Shown one piece after another: positions 39,914 to 51,480 of a stretch of 64,000 nucleotides of DNA (its first letter is position 1; the number at the start of each line of letters is the position of its first letter). Below the pieces are notes generated by a model. It saw only the letters and a program-made list of their open reading frames with translations, was not told the origin of the DNA and ran no database searches. This DNA is from Paragonimus westermani (lineage: Eukaryota > Platyhelminthes > Trematoda > Plagiorchiida > Troglotrematidae). The stretch covers positions 237,167 to 301,166 of the forward strand of contig QNGE01000281.1 in the NCBI GenBank assembly GCA_008508345.1, read 5' to 3'. Both the position numbers and the translations under genes were made by a program.

Positions 39914-40019
39914 GCTATCTTTTGGATGTTGCCACCAACGAGTTTAACTATGGAGGATCAGGCCTTCGGAAGTTCACGAATTATGCCACCAAGTACATTA
40001 ATTCCTTCTTTCGGATCAG
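39914..40019 (+). CDS. Candidate internal exon, unknown protein
   Basis: A stretch between a splice-acceptor-like ATTCTAG (ending 39,913) and a consensus donor CAG/GTAAGC (after 40,019). It is open in two frames. One contains MEDQAFGSSRIMPP and ends in phase 1. The other contains NYATKYINSFF. In the first, joining to the acceptor at 41,083 keeps the frame, which by chance happens one time in three. I recognise no domain. This is a pattern-based suggestion; a transcript would be needed to support it. Confidence 0.18.
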
Positions 40020-41083
40020 GTAAGCGTCATATAGTCTGCATACAAAATAATTTTGCAGACTAATTCATTAAGATCAAAAACAACCCGACCAGTGTGTTAG
40101 AATGGTTGCCGATTGTTATATTTGTATCCATGGTTGTATTTCGATTTTGTCGGGATTTCGACGAGACGTACTGATCAATACCAACACCCAGTGATTCACT
40201 CAAATAATTAACTTCACCACTGCTCAAGTTCGGTAGAAGGTGGACCGTATTTAGTAGTAAGTCTGATGATACTGACTTCTGAGGGTTAAAACAGCAAACA
40301 TTACAATGTTTGTACAAGATAAAAATGGAGTCGTTTGAAGGAGAAAAATAGGTCAAATTCGGCATGTCCTTTTTAAAACATTGGTTGGCATTAACATTGA
40401 AATATGGACTTTCAACTACAAAAAATCCGTTGGATTTTGGAAACAGCACGATGAACGAAAAACGGAACATCGTTAGCAAGAAACAGAAGGCGAATGAAGA
40501 CTGTATTGCATCACATGCTGAATAAGACGTGTGTTTAAACGAATAAACCGTGTGCAATCGGCAGTATTAGTTTAAAATTTTAGCACAGAAGTTTACGTGC
40601 CGAATGCGCTATTATCAACCATAATTTAATTCATCTGTCAAAGGTAATTCAGTTAGGATGCAGTGTGTGCTTTTGTTGACTTCGGGCGTCCTTCTGCTCT
40701 TTCGTATTCACAAAACTGCGTGCACATATGACGTGTTCACGCTGTTGACGCGAAGACGGCGGAAATTTTTCGACTGTTCAAATATCCGCATTAGATTCGC
40801 GCTTATGTAACTTTAGAATCCGGTATAAACCTACCACAGACAAATGACTGTTTAACGACACACTGAAAATGAACTGAACCATTATTCATTGCGTAAAGCC
40901 TGTGGATTGACTGATTTTGATGCCAGTTCCCCACCCTTCACATAAATGGAGCTCAGTTACGTCGAATCGTCTGTTTCAGTGTCTCACGATACACAGTTTA
41001 TTTCGACACAGGGAACGTCGAATCGCCAACGCACTTCTTGTAACGTTTGTCTGAGCAAATCAATTAAGATGTGAGTATCTTAG

Positions 41084-41391
41084 AGGGATCTATTCACTTG
41101 TCCACATGGAGGTATTATGAAGAGAATGAAGTGAAACAACGTTCAAGTTCAGTTTTATCATCAGAAACCATGCTTTCTTCCTCTGAGCAACCGTCCATCT
41201 CTTCTTCTTTGCGTCAGCTCTTAAAAACACCACCAACAGAACGTGTTTGTTCCCTAAATTTCCGATATCACTCGATCTCTTTCTTTAGATTTCTTTCTAG
41301 TTTCATCGTTTTGTCAGTCCATTGTTTCGATGAACCATTTCGTCAGAACAGACTTTTGCCTGAAATTACCATTGTTCAGCTAGCGACGGGA
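41084..41391 (+). CDS. Candidate exon(s), Ser-rich unknown protein
   Basis: The acceptor-like TATCTTAG ends at 41,083. The frame then reads GSIHLSTWRYYEENEVKQ, a serine-rich run and SSSLRQLLKTPPTE, and continues to HCFDEPFRQNRLLPEITIV. It ends at a donor-like GGA/GTAAGC (41,391/41,392). A strong pyrimidine tract with several AGs at 41,270-41,317 suggests a possible 75-base intron (about 41,243-41,317) that leaves the frame unchanged. LRQLL fits the LxxLL shape of nuclear-receptor cofactors, but this is a short motif of low weight. Its phase matches the candidate exon at 39,914-40,019. Confidence 0.18.
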
Positions 41392-41648
41392 GTAAGCACT
41401 GAGAAAGTGATTAACAATCAAATAACCATCTTTTGATCATAACCGATATTAATGCTACTTGTTAGCGTGTTACACCAAAGAACTTATTGTTAATGTTGAC
41501 AGGTCTCGACGTGTGCACTGTGAATTCTATATCTATTGCGTGGTTCTACGATTCGTTTTACAAGACGTAATTGACGTGTTTGATCGTATGGGTTCGAGCA
41601 GATCTTCAGATAAACCAGGAATCTTCGTGCACATTGAATGGACTACAG

Positions 41649-41751
41649 TGGAAAACGACAGCGTACACCTTTGTTCTCAACAATCCAAAATGAATTGCTT
41701 AAACAGTCTACAAAGGTTCTCAATAATTTTTCACACAACAATGAAGTAAAA
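41649..41751 (+). CDS. Candidate exon, unknown protein
   Basis: Between an acceptor-like GACTACAG (ending about 41,648) and a donor-like AAA/GTATGC, the frame reads SGKRQRTPLFSTIQNELLKQ, then a short Asn/Lys-rich segment. The basic start resembles the beginning of some homeodomains, but the hydrophobic core and recognition helix are not visible, so no homeodomain is claimed. Its phase does not fit simply to the candidate exon ending at 41,391, so it may be unrelated or a chance frame. Confidence 0.15.
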
Positions 41752-42819
41752 GTATGCCACCGGAACTATAGGAACCAGGAAAGGTACCTGGGTGTACGGA
41801 AAACATGTGTAGTCCTTTTTGGAGTTGAATTTACAGTGGTTAAATTCAGCCTCTCAGTTGGACACCCAGTGTATTTTGCCCATCAGCTAAGTGTGATACT
41901 ATGGACACCACTGAATGGTTAACAAGCTCTAGTCAGCAGACCCTAGTCCTCTCATGTTTGTGGTTTTCGCGTTGCATGCTCCATTGACTGAAATGGACAA
42001 GCTTTTCTCATTGACCTGCAAACTAAAACGCATCCGTCACGGCTTCAGAGGGAGTTGAGGGAAGAGGTTTTGAAAACGCCTAGTTCTAGTGACTACCATC
42101 TAGGGTTGGCGCATACGTTGGCGTTCACACTATCGGCTTGTGCACTTGCAATTTGTTCTTTCCCAGCTGTCGGTCATAACCAGGGAAGTGATGCCATTTG
42201 TGTATTTTGACAAGTTGACTTTCTCGGTGTTTTATTTTGCCTGACCATGTTGTTACTAAACAGACCGTTTCGGATTGATATTAATAGTGGTGATATGGAT
42301 GATTTGGATTGACGGTATGTATACATAATTGTTCAGTGAAGCTTCGTCTTCCCCAATTTTGACGTCAGTCGGAAATGGTTAGGCAGTGCTAAAGATTTTT
42401 GTGACCTACGGATAAATTATCTTAGTCATTTCCACAGGGTTTTCGCCAAATTATGTTTTGGATTTTGGTCGCAAAAGAACACTTTCCTCGTGTACTTTCG
42501 TTTGTAATCTAGATGCCACGCTCGATGGACAGCGGAAGATCGAGAACACTAACCCAATCGGTCAATTTGATCACTAATCTCAACATTCCTTAACTTACAC
42601 AGGCGCAGAACGCTTACGATCGTTTGCTGCTGGGGGACCCCTGTAAGCGGAGTAGCGTGCAGCAGTGAACAGTTATTCTTCAGGCACGAATGCTTGTGTC
42701 AAAACGTTCTTATACGGAACATTAGCTATAGTCTACCAATCAATCGTCCACAAACTCGGGCATTAGCATGACAGAACAGGAGACGCGTACTACACACATC
42801 AGTCACCGATACCTGCAAT
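41752..42819. other. Non-coding stretch, nothing recognised
   Basis: Short frames only, with no RNA gene or repeat identified. Confidence 0.42.
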
Positions 42820-44400
42820 CGACTGTTGAACTGTGAGAACTTTGCGATAGCCATGAACGAAAACTATATCAAATATTTGGAAAAAGTGCAAGAAGCCCCG
42901 GACAGACGACGGATCGCTGACAATGAAGAAAAGGAAAATTGCATTGAAAGTAAAGTTAGCGGAACCATGAAAGAAGTATGGAAACTGGGGCAACAAAACC
43001 TGAATGAGGAGCTTATCAAACCAATCACTATCAAGCGATGAACAGGATATATTATTACAGGACTCAGTTTCAATACAGAGAACGCTAATATAGGACAAGC
43101 AATGAAAGCTGACGGACTTCTGGAAGAAACATGACAACAAATTCTACAAACCGCGGTCTCAACAGTGGCTCATAAAACTCAATATTCTTACCAAAACCGA
43201 ACAGGCGCTGAAGACCAGTAGCAAAGACGTTCTGTTCAGCTGAAAATCCGATGGAACATCGTAGACCTCGGTTTACTCAAAACAGACACATTGTAACGAA
43301 TTCTCCATCTTTGACATAAACTAAATAAAGTGTTACAGATGCAGTAACGTCCGAACTCTGTTTTGAAAGGACAGAAGACTACTGGGGTACCACAGGATGC
43401 AGAATAGACAAAGAAGTATATCTCTACCAAGCGGTTTTTCGCAATGGACATACATGAAGCTTCCACAGAAGTAGTCTGCTGCAAAAGTTGAGATGTTTGA
43501 ACTCTACGGGATAATTAGTAGAACGTTATAAACGTATCAGAAAATACTACAATGCTCCTGTGATACACGGCAACACGAAAACAAACAAACCAAGGCGGAA
43601 TTCTGTCAAAATTAAAAGAATAACTCTTACAAATCGAAAAGACAAACGTAACATGCGAGCAACGTTCCGCTGGCTAAACCAGACGTAAGTTATCCACGCG
43701 ACTTTATGAACACGAATTGGTCTTCAAAAGGCGAGAACAGTTCCGATTGGTCGTTATTCAAGAGGACCTGAGTGGACACACTTCATAATGGACGCTGCAG
43801 AATTCCTTGCACAAACAAACATCAAACAGGCAACGTAACTTCAGGGAGCCTGGTGTTTGTCAAACGGTTCGAGAAACAAACACATTTACTTGAACAAGGC
43901 CCACTGACAGGTGCTTGAGTAGGACCTTAGGGAACATAAACGCGGTCATTAATAAACACCAAATAGCGGAAGAACGAACGTGAATAAACACATAAAATTA
44001 ATGGTCACTCATCAGCGGCAGAGGTTTGGTCAATTGGATGTTCAAGGAACGGTATGTTTAACCTGGCGAAAATAAAAGAGTAGGTAAGAACTGAAAAACA
44101 GCCACTCAGCTGTAGGATCGAAAGCTTAAACTGTTAGAAACCGAAGATAGCCAATCAGACCTAAGATCAAATAACCAACGAAAATGGGTATCGCAAATAA
44201 CATTTCAGGTCAAACTGCCATCCCAAACTTGAATGTAGAGATGGCCCTTTGTTGATCTTCAACAAACACAGCGCTCGATCCAATAATTCGAAACTCATGT
44301 GCACTGATGATTTCACCTAGCATGATGTGAAGACAACTGCAACCTAGATGTCAAGCTCAGCGAACAATGGAAGGCAGAAAACATCAACCTGGACTGCTAA
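42820..44400 (+). pseudogene. Possible very decayed retroelement protein, unassigned
   Basis: The plus strand here is A-rich and reads as hydrophilic protein fragments in shifting frames. It begins with MNENYIKYLEKVQEAPDRRR (about 42,853-42,912) and a continuous 71-codon frame to 43,041. VERYKRIRKYYNA follows (43,518-43,556); it resembles the basic 'QR.RRY' segment that precedes the reverse transcriptase in some LINE families. LMCTDDF (44,294-44,314) could be a degenerate catalytic (Y/F)xDD box. No fingers motif or NYRPI-type block is readable between them. An alternative is an unrelated decayed gene. The evidence is the order and spacing of two weak motifs, so confidence is low. Confidence 0.25.
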
Positions 44401-47034
44401 GTCCGTGACTGTTCTTGACAGTCATGAGTCTAATAACTTGATGGGCACTTGGCAGCCCGAATTAAAATTAGGATTCGAATTTGATCACCTCTAAGAAGGC
44501 CCAAACCCACCCGTGGAGTTAGTGAGAGAATGGACCAGCAGAAGTGTCTAACGGGATTCTAAAATAGGCCAATTGTATAGGTGGCTTAACTTCTACGTTC
44601 GTCAAAATAGGTCGTTTTCTGCAGCGCACTGGGATGATAGGGATGTCACTAGTCAGCCGGTTTGGTTTGTATAACATAATTGTATCCGCCTACTCAAAAT
44701 AAAAACCTGGCGGTAAATGTGACTCCATGTAGGACCAAAACCCACCCTCTTATGTCATAAAGTATCTGTTTGTAATAGAACACAGAATAACGGTCTTTGA
44801 GTGTAGTAGAGTAGTAACCACGCCAAGAATTCGACAAAGTATTATCAGTTAAGCAAATCCGTTCATCTCAGGGTATCCACATTACAGTAACCGTGGTAGG
44901 TAGGACGTGGTCCAGTAATCTTAGATAAAACGTGAATTCAACAGAGTTTATCCAGGCTGAATGTACAGTGTTCACTTCATTCGTGTATGGTAGTCTTTAA
45001 GACACTTCTATTTCTTTCTCTCGTATTCGGTATTTCCTCAACCTAATGTATTTGCGTGTGTGATCGACCGATCGAGTCATCAACATCACACTTGACTCCG
45101 TTGCCCAACACAAGCCATGAGACAACGAAAATAGTTCGTACGGTTTGATTTAAGTAAAAAAGTATCATCTGATGTGAGCATTTCTGCCTTTACAACCTAC
45201 AAAAAATTAAACAATATGGCATTAAAGCTTACCAGAACTTATGAAGTCATCGAATATGGCATCACTGACGCAGGAGCGTCAATAACTCAGCTATCAATTT
45301 TTTCAGGAAAACGGAAAGTCTTGTACAGCCAAACAGCCGGACACAGTTAATTTTTTAGGCATTTGGTTGACTATTTCGAAGACACAAATTAGTCTACAAA
45401 GTCACTTTGTACATTTTCATCAATGGCAGACGAGTGAGTGACGTAAAAGTTTTCCCCAGAAAATATAGACACCCATCTGAGTTATGTGCATAAGTGGACA
45501 CAAAACATGGAAAATTCAGTGGTTAACTGATTTCAAAGTAATAAGTGGAACCTCATAACACATGAGGGGTTGCAGAAAGATGCGGTGCGAAGCTAGTATG
45601 ACGTCCAGTCAGGTTATTTCATCACCACCCACTACCAGGTAGGCTAGTGAAGTGGGAAACCAAACTAGTACGGATGTGTATATAGCGCATGAGGCCGAGT
45701 CATTACATAATTTGGTCAGCCAGCCTATGGTTCATACCGTTAGTGGACAATGTCGGCTGAAAATGATGTAAGTCAGTCAAAGAACAGTAGCCAGGGTGTG
45801 GAAACCAGAGCCCGCTGGCTGAAAATATGTGTTGCGCTAGGTTTTTGTTAACTAATTCTAAGGCATTGCACCTATAGTGGGTTAAACAAAGAGTTCGACA
45901 GGGATCTGTTCACGAAAGAACGTTTGTTTTTGAGTAACACTCAGTCAGCTCGGATAGCGTGTCCCCGTATTCATTACGATGTGTTTGCTTTTGTTTACAG
46001 ATTGATGCCATATATAAGTCTGCTGGAACCCTGTGAGCCGATCGTGCAACATGATTTTGTGACTGAATACTGTCAGCGAATTCGACTGCATGCTCACTGA
46101 AGTAGATGCATGGTCAGGAGGTCAAAAGCGATTAATTTCGGTCCAGAAAAGAAAATCGGTGATACGGTTCATTGTGGACGGAACTACGTGTGACAGTTAC
46201 ATGTTTGTGATGAATGTTTATGGGTTGAATGCATGCGGAAATAGAGGCCCAATCGTCACTGGATTGAAAATTTATCCCTCCAACACTGGCGTCAAGCATG
46301 AAACTGGGATACAAGACTTTCGGACATGTGAACTTGCGTAGATTATGATAAGTTTTCTATAATGTCTGTCTCGGTGACCACTGGCAGAGTGGTGAACAGG
46401 TGCTCAGACTCTGTTAGGTTTCACCGACATCATGCATACGATATATATTTAAACACTGGGTTGTTAAGCCACGTAAGTATATTGGTCCAGGCACACCTAC
46501 CGGAAACGCGACAGTTAACATATACACGTAACATCGATTTCTGGAGTGCCGATGATCGTAATGCGATGTTCCACTCTTAGTTGTGTGAACTATCACTCTA
46601 CAGCAGTCTAACAAAACTCCGCTTAGTCACGAGCAGTGGATTCAATTCGGCTGTGTGTGGTGCATATGAGACCCAAACATGACCAAAACAGTCAGCCCCA
46701 ACTCCATTGATGGTCAGTAAAACCGTGTGCTCAAAAATATCTTATCTCATAACCCCTTGTGAAGCTGCGATCAGTGTTCGCCATTTTGCAGATCAGTCAG
46801 AGAAGTCGATCCATTTCAGCCCATACAACAGGAAGTAAAACATCAACACGTGTGAGGAAATTATGGTTTGCTGATCCCAGGCTGATGGTCATTCGACCAT
46901 TTTTGAGCAAGACATGTCCGGTGTCTAGTTGGTTAATTGAATTCAACCACTACAAACTTAACTCCGAGACAAACCACACCTCGTTGCACTTCGCCAAACT
47001 AAAAACTCTAGTTCTGGCCTTGTGGCATGCTTTT
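44401..47034. other. Non-coding stretch, no gene assigned
   Basis: Short frames only. The frame at 46,090-46,341 (+) contains NVYGLNACGNRGPIVTG, which loosely recalls a fibronectin type III strand (NA.G.S.P), but a single short similarity is not enough for a call. Confidence 0.42.
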
Positions 47035-47067
47035 CATCATCATCATCATCATCACCATCATCGTCAT
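47035..47067 (-). repeat. Trinucleotide tail of the RTE element
   Basis: On the plus strand this reads as a (CAT)n run with two imperfect units. It lies at the 3' end of the minus-strand RTE copy, so it is best explained as the element's tail, not as an independent microsatellite. The poly-His stretch in the overlapping plus-strand frame (46,759-47,133) is an artefact of it. Confidence 0.72.
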
Positions 47068-47189
47068 AGCGGCCATGAGATTAATCAAAAGGTACTGTGG
47101 CTCGGGCCGCCGCTCACCTCAACAATAAGGTGAAGCATCTTAGAAGGAATCGTTACCATAAAGGTCGACAAATACTGAGAGGAAATTAA

Positions 47190-48430
47190 GCGGAAGAACT
47201 GAAAATGATATGGATACAGGTACGCCATCGACTGTGACATACCGCCATCTCGGATAGCGTATCTAACCAGCGGTTTGAGTTATCACAAAGAACCCATCCA
47301 GGCAGGCGATACCTGCCCACTTTGCTCGATGGAGCAGTCAAGGTCTTCATATTTCGTGTCCACGTTGTTGCTTGACCACCACGAGGTATTACTCAACTGT
47401 TGGTGGCCTCAGTAGTTAATACCCGGTACGGTAAACGCTCAGATTGCATACGGAGCACGTGACCCAACCAAGCAACGTAATTAGTTGACCAACTGATCGC
47501 GCATCCCGAGCGTTCCGGACTACGCTCCGGCGAACTGCCACATTAATCACGTGACCAATCCACTTAATGTGGGTCTATTGACAGAGATAGCGATGGTCAA
47601 CCACAGCAAGTCTGTTGATATCTTCCTTGTGAACAGGCCATGTCTCCGAACCAAACAGCAAAATGGAACCCACAGAGGCGTTATATACCTTAACTTTCAG
47701 CGACAACCGAACGTCTTTTCGATGCCACAGATGACGCAGTTTGGAAAAGGCAACTCGTGCCTTTGCTATCCTCGCTGATATCTCATCAGCAATATTACAG
47801 GCTGACGAGATAGTGCTACCTAAGTATGTGAAACTGTCCACAGTCTCAAGCGGATTATCTGCAATAAAGAAAGTAGGGGTGGAAGTGCCCCTGTCTTGAA
47901 GCAGCACTTTGCACTTTGAAGGTGCGAAGCGCATTCCATACAGACCAGCCCGGTCACTCACCTTGTTCAACATGGACTGCATGTCCTCGGCAGAGGGGCT
48001 AAGTAAGACAATGTCGTCCGCGTACTCCAGGTCGGTCAATCTAGCGCCAGGAAGAAGCTCAACACGAAGCCCACTGGATTCACGAAGCGCACCCTCCAGA
48101 ATGTCGTTCATGAAAAACTTGAACAGGAAGGGCGAAATTGGACACCGCTGACGAACACCACTAGAAGTGATTAACGCTCGAGACAGTTGTCCATAAACTC
48201 TCACTCTGCAAGCAGAGTGAGCGTACAGCAATCGCAATAGATTCACGTATTTTTCTGATGCTCCCTTGCGAAGTAGACAGCTCCAGAGAATGTTACGAGC
48301 GACTGAATCGGAAGCAAACCACAGGTCTAAAAAGACGACATGCTCTTACTTGATCGCTCTTTGAAAAAGCGATTAAAATCTCTGTGATTGTTAAAATAGG
48401 GTACTTTGAGCTACCAGGTTTGTCGGCAGA
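47190..48430 (-). pseudogene. RTE reverse transcriptase, palm to C-terminus
   Basis: From the right: EHVVFLDLWFASDSVARN (about 48,348-48,295), where a Trp-Phe-Ala-Ser-Asp run stands in for the usual AFDS-type motif A. Then KYVNLLRLLYAHSACRVRVY, GVRQRCPISPFLFKFFMNDI (motif B, Arg where QG is usual) and LTDLEYADDIVLLSPS, with the intact catalytic Asp pair (about 48,040-47,995). FTYLGSTISS and VYNASVGSILLFGSETWPV follow, ending DHRYLCQ and a stop at 47,575. Beyond the stop the text continues in other frames: VRNARDARSVGQLITLL, LLGWVTCSV-like, WTRNMKTL-like, then WLDTLSEMAVCHSRWRT near 47,250. This is typical of the RTE C-terminal region. Confidence 0.85.
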
Positions 48431-48899
48431 CTTGGTCAGCAACATTCCATTTAACGCGGTAACTAACCCGGATTTGTTCCAAGATTACTGAGATGTTCTA
48501 TTATTATTTTAGATAACCATACAAAGAAGCTCAGGACAAGCTTTTTGAATCACGTGCTCGTAGTTGCGTTTTGCTCTCACTCTAACAGATGTGGATTTAG
48601 TCGAACGCCTTTTTGTTATCGATGTTTTACAGTGCGGTATAGGCTTTCTAGCTGAAGGCTTTGGTTCAGGTCCCTTATCGCTCTTCTGCACATGTCTGGG
48701 CGTCCTGACAGTATCCAAAGCCTACAAAAACAGTGATCGAAGTAAGTTAAGCGAATACCATGTTGCATCGGCCGCCGAGCAGGATAAATCGGGACGTTCT
48801 ATCCGCTGCACATGGCGAGGTGGTTAGACGAAAATATGCTGCTGCCAGACACTCACTCTCATACTCCCCCTCGAAAATGAACCCTTGAGCAGATAATAC
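48431..48899. other. Gap between the RTE and LINE copy B
   Basis: This interval separates the 5' truncation point of the RTE (-) from the first readable endonuclease words of LINE copy B (+). Short frames lie on both strands. Part of it may be the unreadable 5' end of copy B, but I cannot place any motif. Confidence 0.4.
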
Positions 48900-49500
48900 C
48901 CAATCGAGTTTCAGTGCCCCGAAGACCAACCTGAGACAGGCCCGGGGGAGCAAGATGCTTACCACTTCTAACAGATGGGTTACTCGGAAGACAGTGCTCG
49001 TGGACAAGATGTCAGTTACTCAATCGCTGGTCGCATCGATGCTTGGATAATAGGCGAACCACACGGCATCAGCCCCCGAATGCTGTCGATACGCCTGCGA
49101 CTCGGTCGAGTTAAGTGTTCTACATGTGTTAGTGTTTATGGTCCAACTATGTGTCACACTGATGATACAAAGGACCAGTTCTATGATCAGTTATCCGCCA
49201 CAATCCGGTCAGCACCGGTGAGTGACCGACTGTTTGTTCTGGGCGACTTGAACGCTCAAGTTGGGTGCTACTGGTTAGCTTGATCGGGAGTCCTCGGACC
49301 CTACGGCATTGGTTCAGTCAACAAGAACGGTGATTGTCTGCTGCACCTATGTGCTACTCACGAGCTGGCAATCACGAACACTCGATTCCAGCTGGAAGCG
49401 AGCGAACTCACGGCGTGGATCCATCCACTAAGCGGTCACTACCATCTGCTTGACTACGTGATTGTGCGGCAGCGCGACACGCGCAGTGATGCGCGGCGCT
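48900..49500 (+). pseudogene. AP-like endonuclease domain of LINE copy B
   Basis: Readable text starts with ETGPGEQDAYHF (about 48,926-48,961), a stop, then MGYSEDSARGQDVSYSIAG and GEPHGISPRMLSIRLRL. VSVYGPT is followed by the catalytic GDLNAQVG (about 49,242-49,265, conserved Asp and Asn), a TGA at about 49,280, VLGPYGIGSVNKNGDCLL, ITNTRF, TAWIHP and HLLDYVIVRQRD (49,444-49,479). The family's final S-D-H catalytic strand should follow but is missing: the text breaks off at a stop at 49,500 and resumes in the linker, so part of the domain is deleted. The N-terminal WNVRT-type strand is also unreadable. The domain would nick target DNA to prime reverse transcription. Confidence 0.82.
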
Positions 49501-49960
49501 AAATGTAAAATATAATAGGCTGGTCAGGACCGAATTGTTTATTCATGTATGTGAGCTTGATTATTGTAAATCTTTCGGACAACTGCAGAGGTTGGATATC
49601 AGACGGTTGGAGAACTGGGAGACGAAGACTGCCTTTCAACGTGCAGCCCTCGCTCGTCTGCACAACGCTCCTGTACCCACTATCCCCGAGGGTATGTAGC
49701 AACAACTCAAGAAACAGATTACGGCAGCATCCAGCGAGACGATCGGCGTGGAGTGCAAGGAACGTCTGCGATGGTCTGATGACAACAACGTGGCTATCTG
49801 CAACTTTGTACGAGAGAAGAATGTCGAGTTCGCCATGTCTACAATGGACCGGCAAATGTTAGAAGAAGGCTAGGTTCTGGAGCATTCGCCAGCCGGAAGA
49901 CATCATGGGAATATGGCGCAAACACTTCGGCAGCCTGTTAAACCGCCCTACTACAATTGA
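49501..49960 (+). pseudogene. Linker between endonuclease and RT, LINE copy B
   Basis: After about 80 unrecognised bases, family-like text resumes with LDIRRLENWETKTAFQRAAL (about 49,590-49,649). ITAASSETIGVECKERLRW, FVREKNVEF, EDIMGIWRKHFGSLLNRP and TIDWATVN follow. Two stops (after IPEGM near 49,697, and near 49,871) and frame changes break it. This segment joins the nuclease to the polymerase and has no known catalytic residues. The minus-strand frame of 118 codons here is an antisense shadow. Confidence 0.7.
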
Positions 49961-51480
49961 TTGGGCGACTGTGAACAGTTTGCTCTCGCCCCAGATTTGA
50001 TGAAGGTGCAGAGGGCGATTGGCCAACTGCGCAACGGGAAGGCTGCAGGCGAGGATGAGCTGCCAGTTGAGATCCTGAAGAATGGCGGTCCGGCGTTGGA
50101 ACGCGCTTTGCTCCAGCTGGTTCACTCCATCTGGGAGCACGAGGCGATGCCGCAAGACTTCAAGGACTCCATAATCGTCCCTTTGTTCAAAGGGAAGGGT
50201 AGCAAGCAATGCGCCGACAGCTACCGAGGTATCAGCCTTTTGAGCTGTGCAGGCAAGGTGCTTGCCAGAATCCTCCTAAACCGACTAAATGCGACCGTTT
50301 TGGAGGAGAATGTTCCCGAGGAGCAGTGTGGATTCCGGTCGAGTCGGAGTAAGACTGACCTGGTGTTTGCAGCTCGACAGCTTCAGAAGAAGTGCCGGGA
50401 ACGGAATCGGTCCTTGTATGCCCTGTTTCTGGACTTCACCAAGGCTTTCGATTTCGTGAGCCGCGATGCGCTATGGACGGTGCTTGGTAAGTTTGGTTGT
50501 CCAGGTAAGTTCGTCAATGTGGTAAGATTGTTGCATGTGGGCATGAAGGCGATGGCGCAATCGTGCGGGTCGACCTCTGATGATTTTGACATCGTCACTG
50601 GCGTGAAGCAGGGTTGCGTTCTAGCCCCAGCCCTAGTTAGCTTATATTTGACCGTCATGGTAACAGTTGCTTTTCGGGACTCTGGAGAGGATGGTGTTGA
50701 GGTCGAATATCGGACGGATGGGAGGCTGTTGAATATCTGATGTTTCGTTGCCCTAACCCGGCTGCAGACCTCAACGTTGCGGACGCTTCTGTTTGCCGAT
50801 GACGGTGCATTGCTGGCACACAGTGAGGAAGAACTGCAACACCTGACGACGGTCTTCCCATTGGCAGCATCGAAATTTGGATTGCACCCCAACACAGGTG
50901 AGATGTTTCCCTTCTTTCAGTCTTCTCCAAGTGAAGGTGCTGCTTGCGTACCTCCACCACTAGTCCGCATCGATGTAGACATTGTCGATAGCTGTGGGAA
51001 TTTTTGCTACTTAGGTAGCCGTTTGTCGACCGATCTATCCGTGAACCACAAGTTGAGGGCGCGCGTAGCGAAGGCCAGTGCTGCTTTCGGATGTCTTGAA
51101 AGAGGTGTCTGGATGGATCACAGCCTGAAGATGGCCACCAAGTTGTGTTTGCCGCTCAATGATGCTGTCCATACTGCTGTACGGCAGCAAAACATAGAAA
51201 TTCTGTCAGCTGAGCGTGCGCTGTCTGAGCTGCTTCTGTGTACAGTGTCTGAGACGCATCTTGGGTATTCGGTGGTCGAACACGGTTCCGAACACTGAGT
51301 TACTGCGGCGAGCTGACATGGACGGGATGGAAGCCCTGTTGATGCTGAATCAGCTTTGTTGGCCAGGTCACGCCCGTCGGATGGGCGATGACCGTATCCC
51401 GAAGCATTGATTGTACGGACAAGTGAAGTCAGGTTAGCTATATCCTGGTGGTTAGAAGCGAAGATACCATGATGTTATGC
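49961..51480 (+). pseudogene. Reverse transcriptase of LINE copy B
   Basis: A block of about 260 codons is uninterrupted (49,961-50,740). It holds NGKAAGEDELPVEILKNGG (about 50,033-50,090), FKDSIIVPLFKGKGSKQCAD then YRGISLLSCAGKVLARIL (fingers), EEQCGFR, FLDFTKAFDFVSRDALW (50,425-50,475, first catalytic Asp) and GVKQGCVLAPAL (about 50,600-50,635). A TGA at 50,738-50,740 interrupts the frame, which resumes in the same phase with LLFADDGALLAHSEEELQ (from about 50,786, catalytic Asp pair), FCYLGSRLSTDL and KLRARVAKASAAFG. A frameshift near 51,150-51,215 leads to LRRILGIRWSNTVPNTELL and MLNQLCWPGHARRMGDDRIP, with further stops at 51,408, 51,435 and 51,453. The polymerase core residues are present, but the chain is broken. 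Confidence 0.88.

Larger units (their letters stand above)
47035..48430 (-). mobile_element. 5'-truncated RTE-type LINE with (ATG)n tail
   Basis: Read on the minus strand, the element starts inside the RT domain at about 48,430, runs through the palm and C-terminal region to about 47,190, and has a short 3' UTR of about 115 bases. It ends in a GAT/ATG trinucleotide run (47,067 down to 47,035). A very short 3' UTR with a short tandem-repeat tail instead of poly(A) is a hallmark of the RTE clade (established knowledge), and the protein wording agrees. The 223-codon block at 47,575-48,246 is open, but stops and shifts on both sides make the copy inactive. It lies head to head with LINE copy B, about 470 bases away. 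Confidence 0.87.

Noticed and set aside
40060..40557. 165-codon minus-strand frame
   Set aside because: No recognisable domain, hydrophobic T-rich composition and no initiation context. A frame of this length is not strongly unexpected in six frames of 64 kb of AT-rich DNA.
41649..41700. Possible homeodomain start (GKRQRTPLFS)
   Set aside because: No hydrophobic core or WF.N.R recognition helix follows in any frame.
46759..47133. Plus-strand frame with a poly-His run
   Set aside because: The His run is the translated tandem tail of the minus-strand RTE; the rest has no similarity to a known protein.
50383..50895. 170-codon minus-strand frame
   Set aside because: It is the antisense shadow of the LINE copy B reverse transcriptase.
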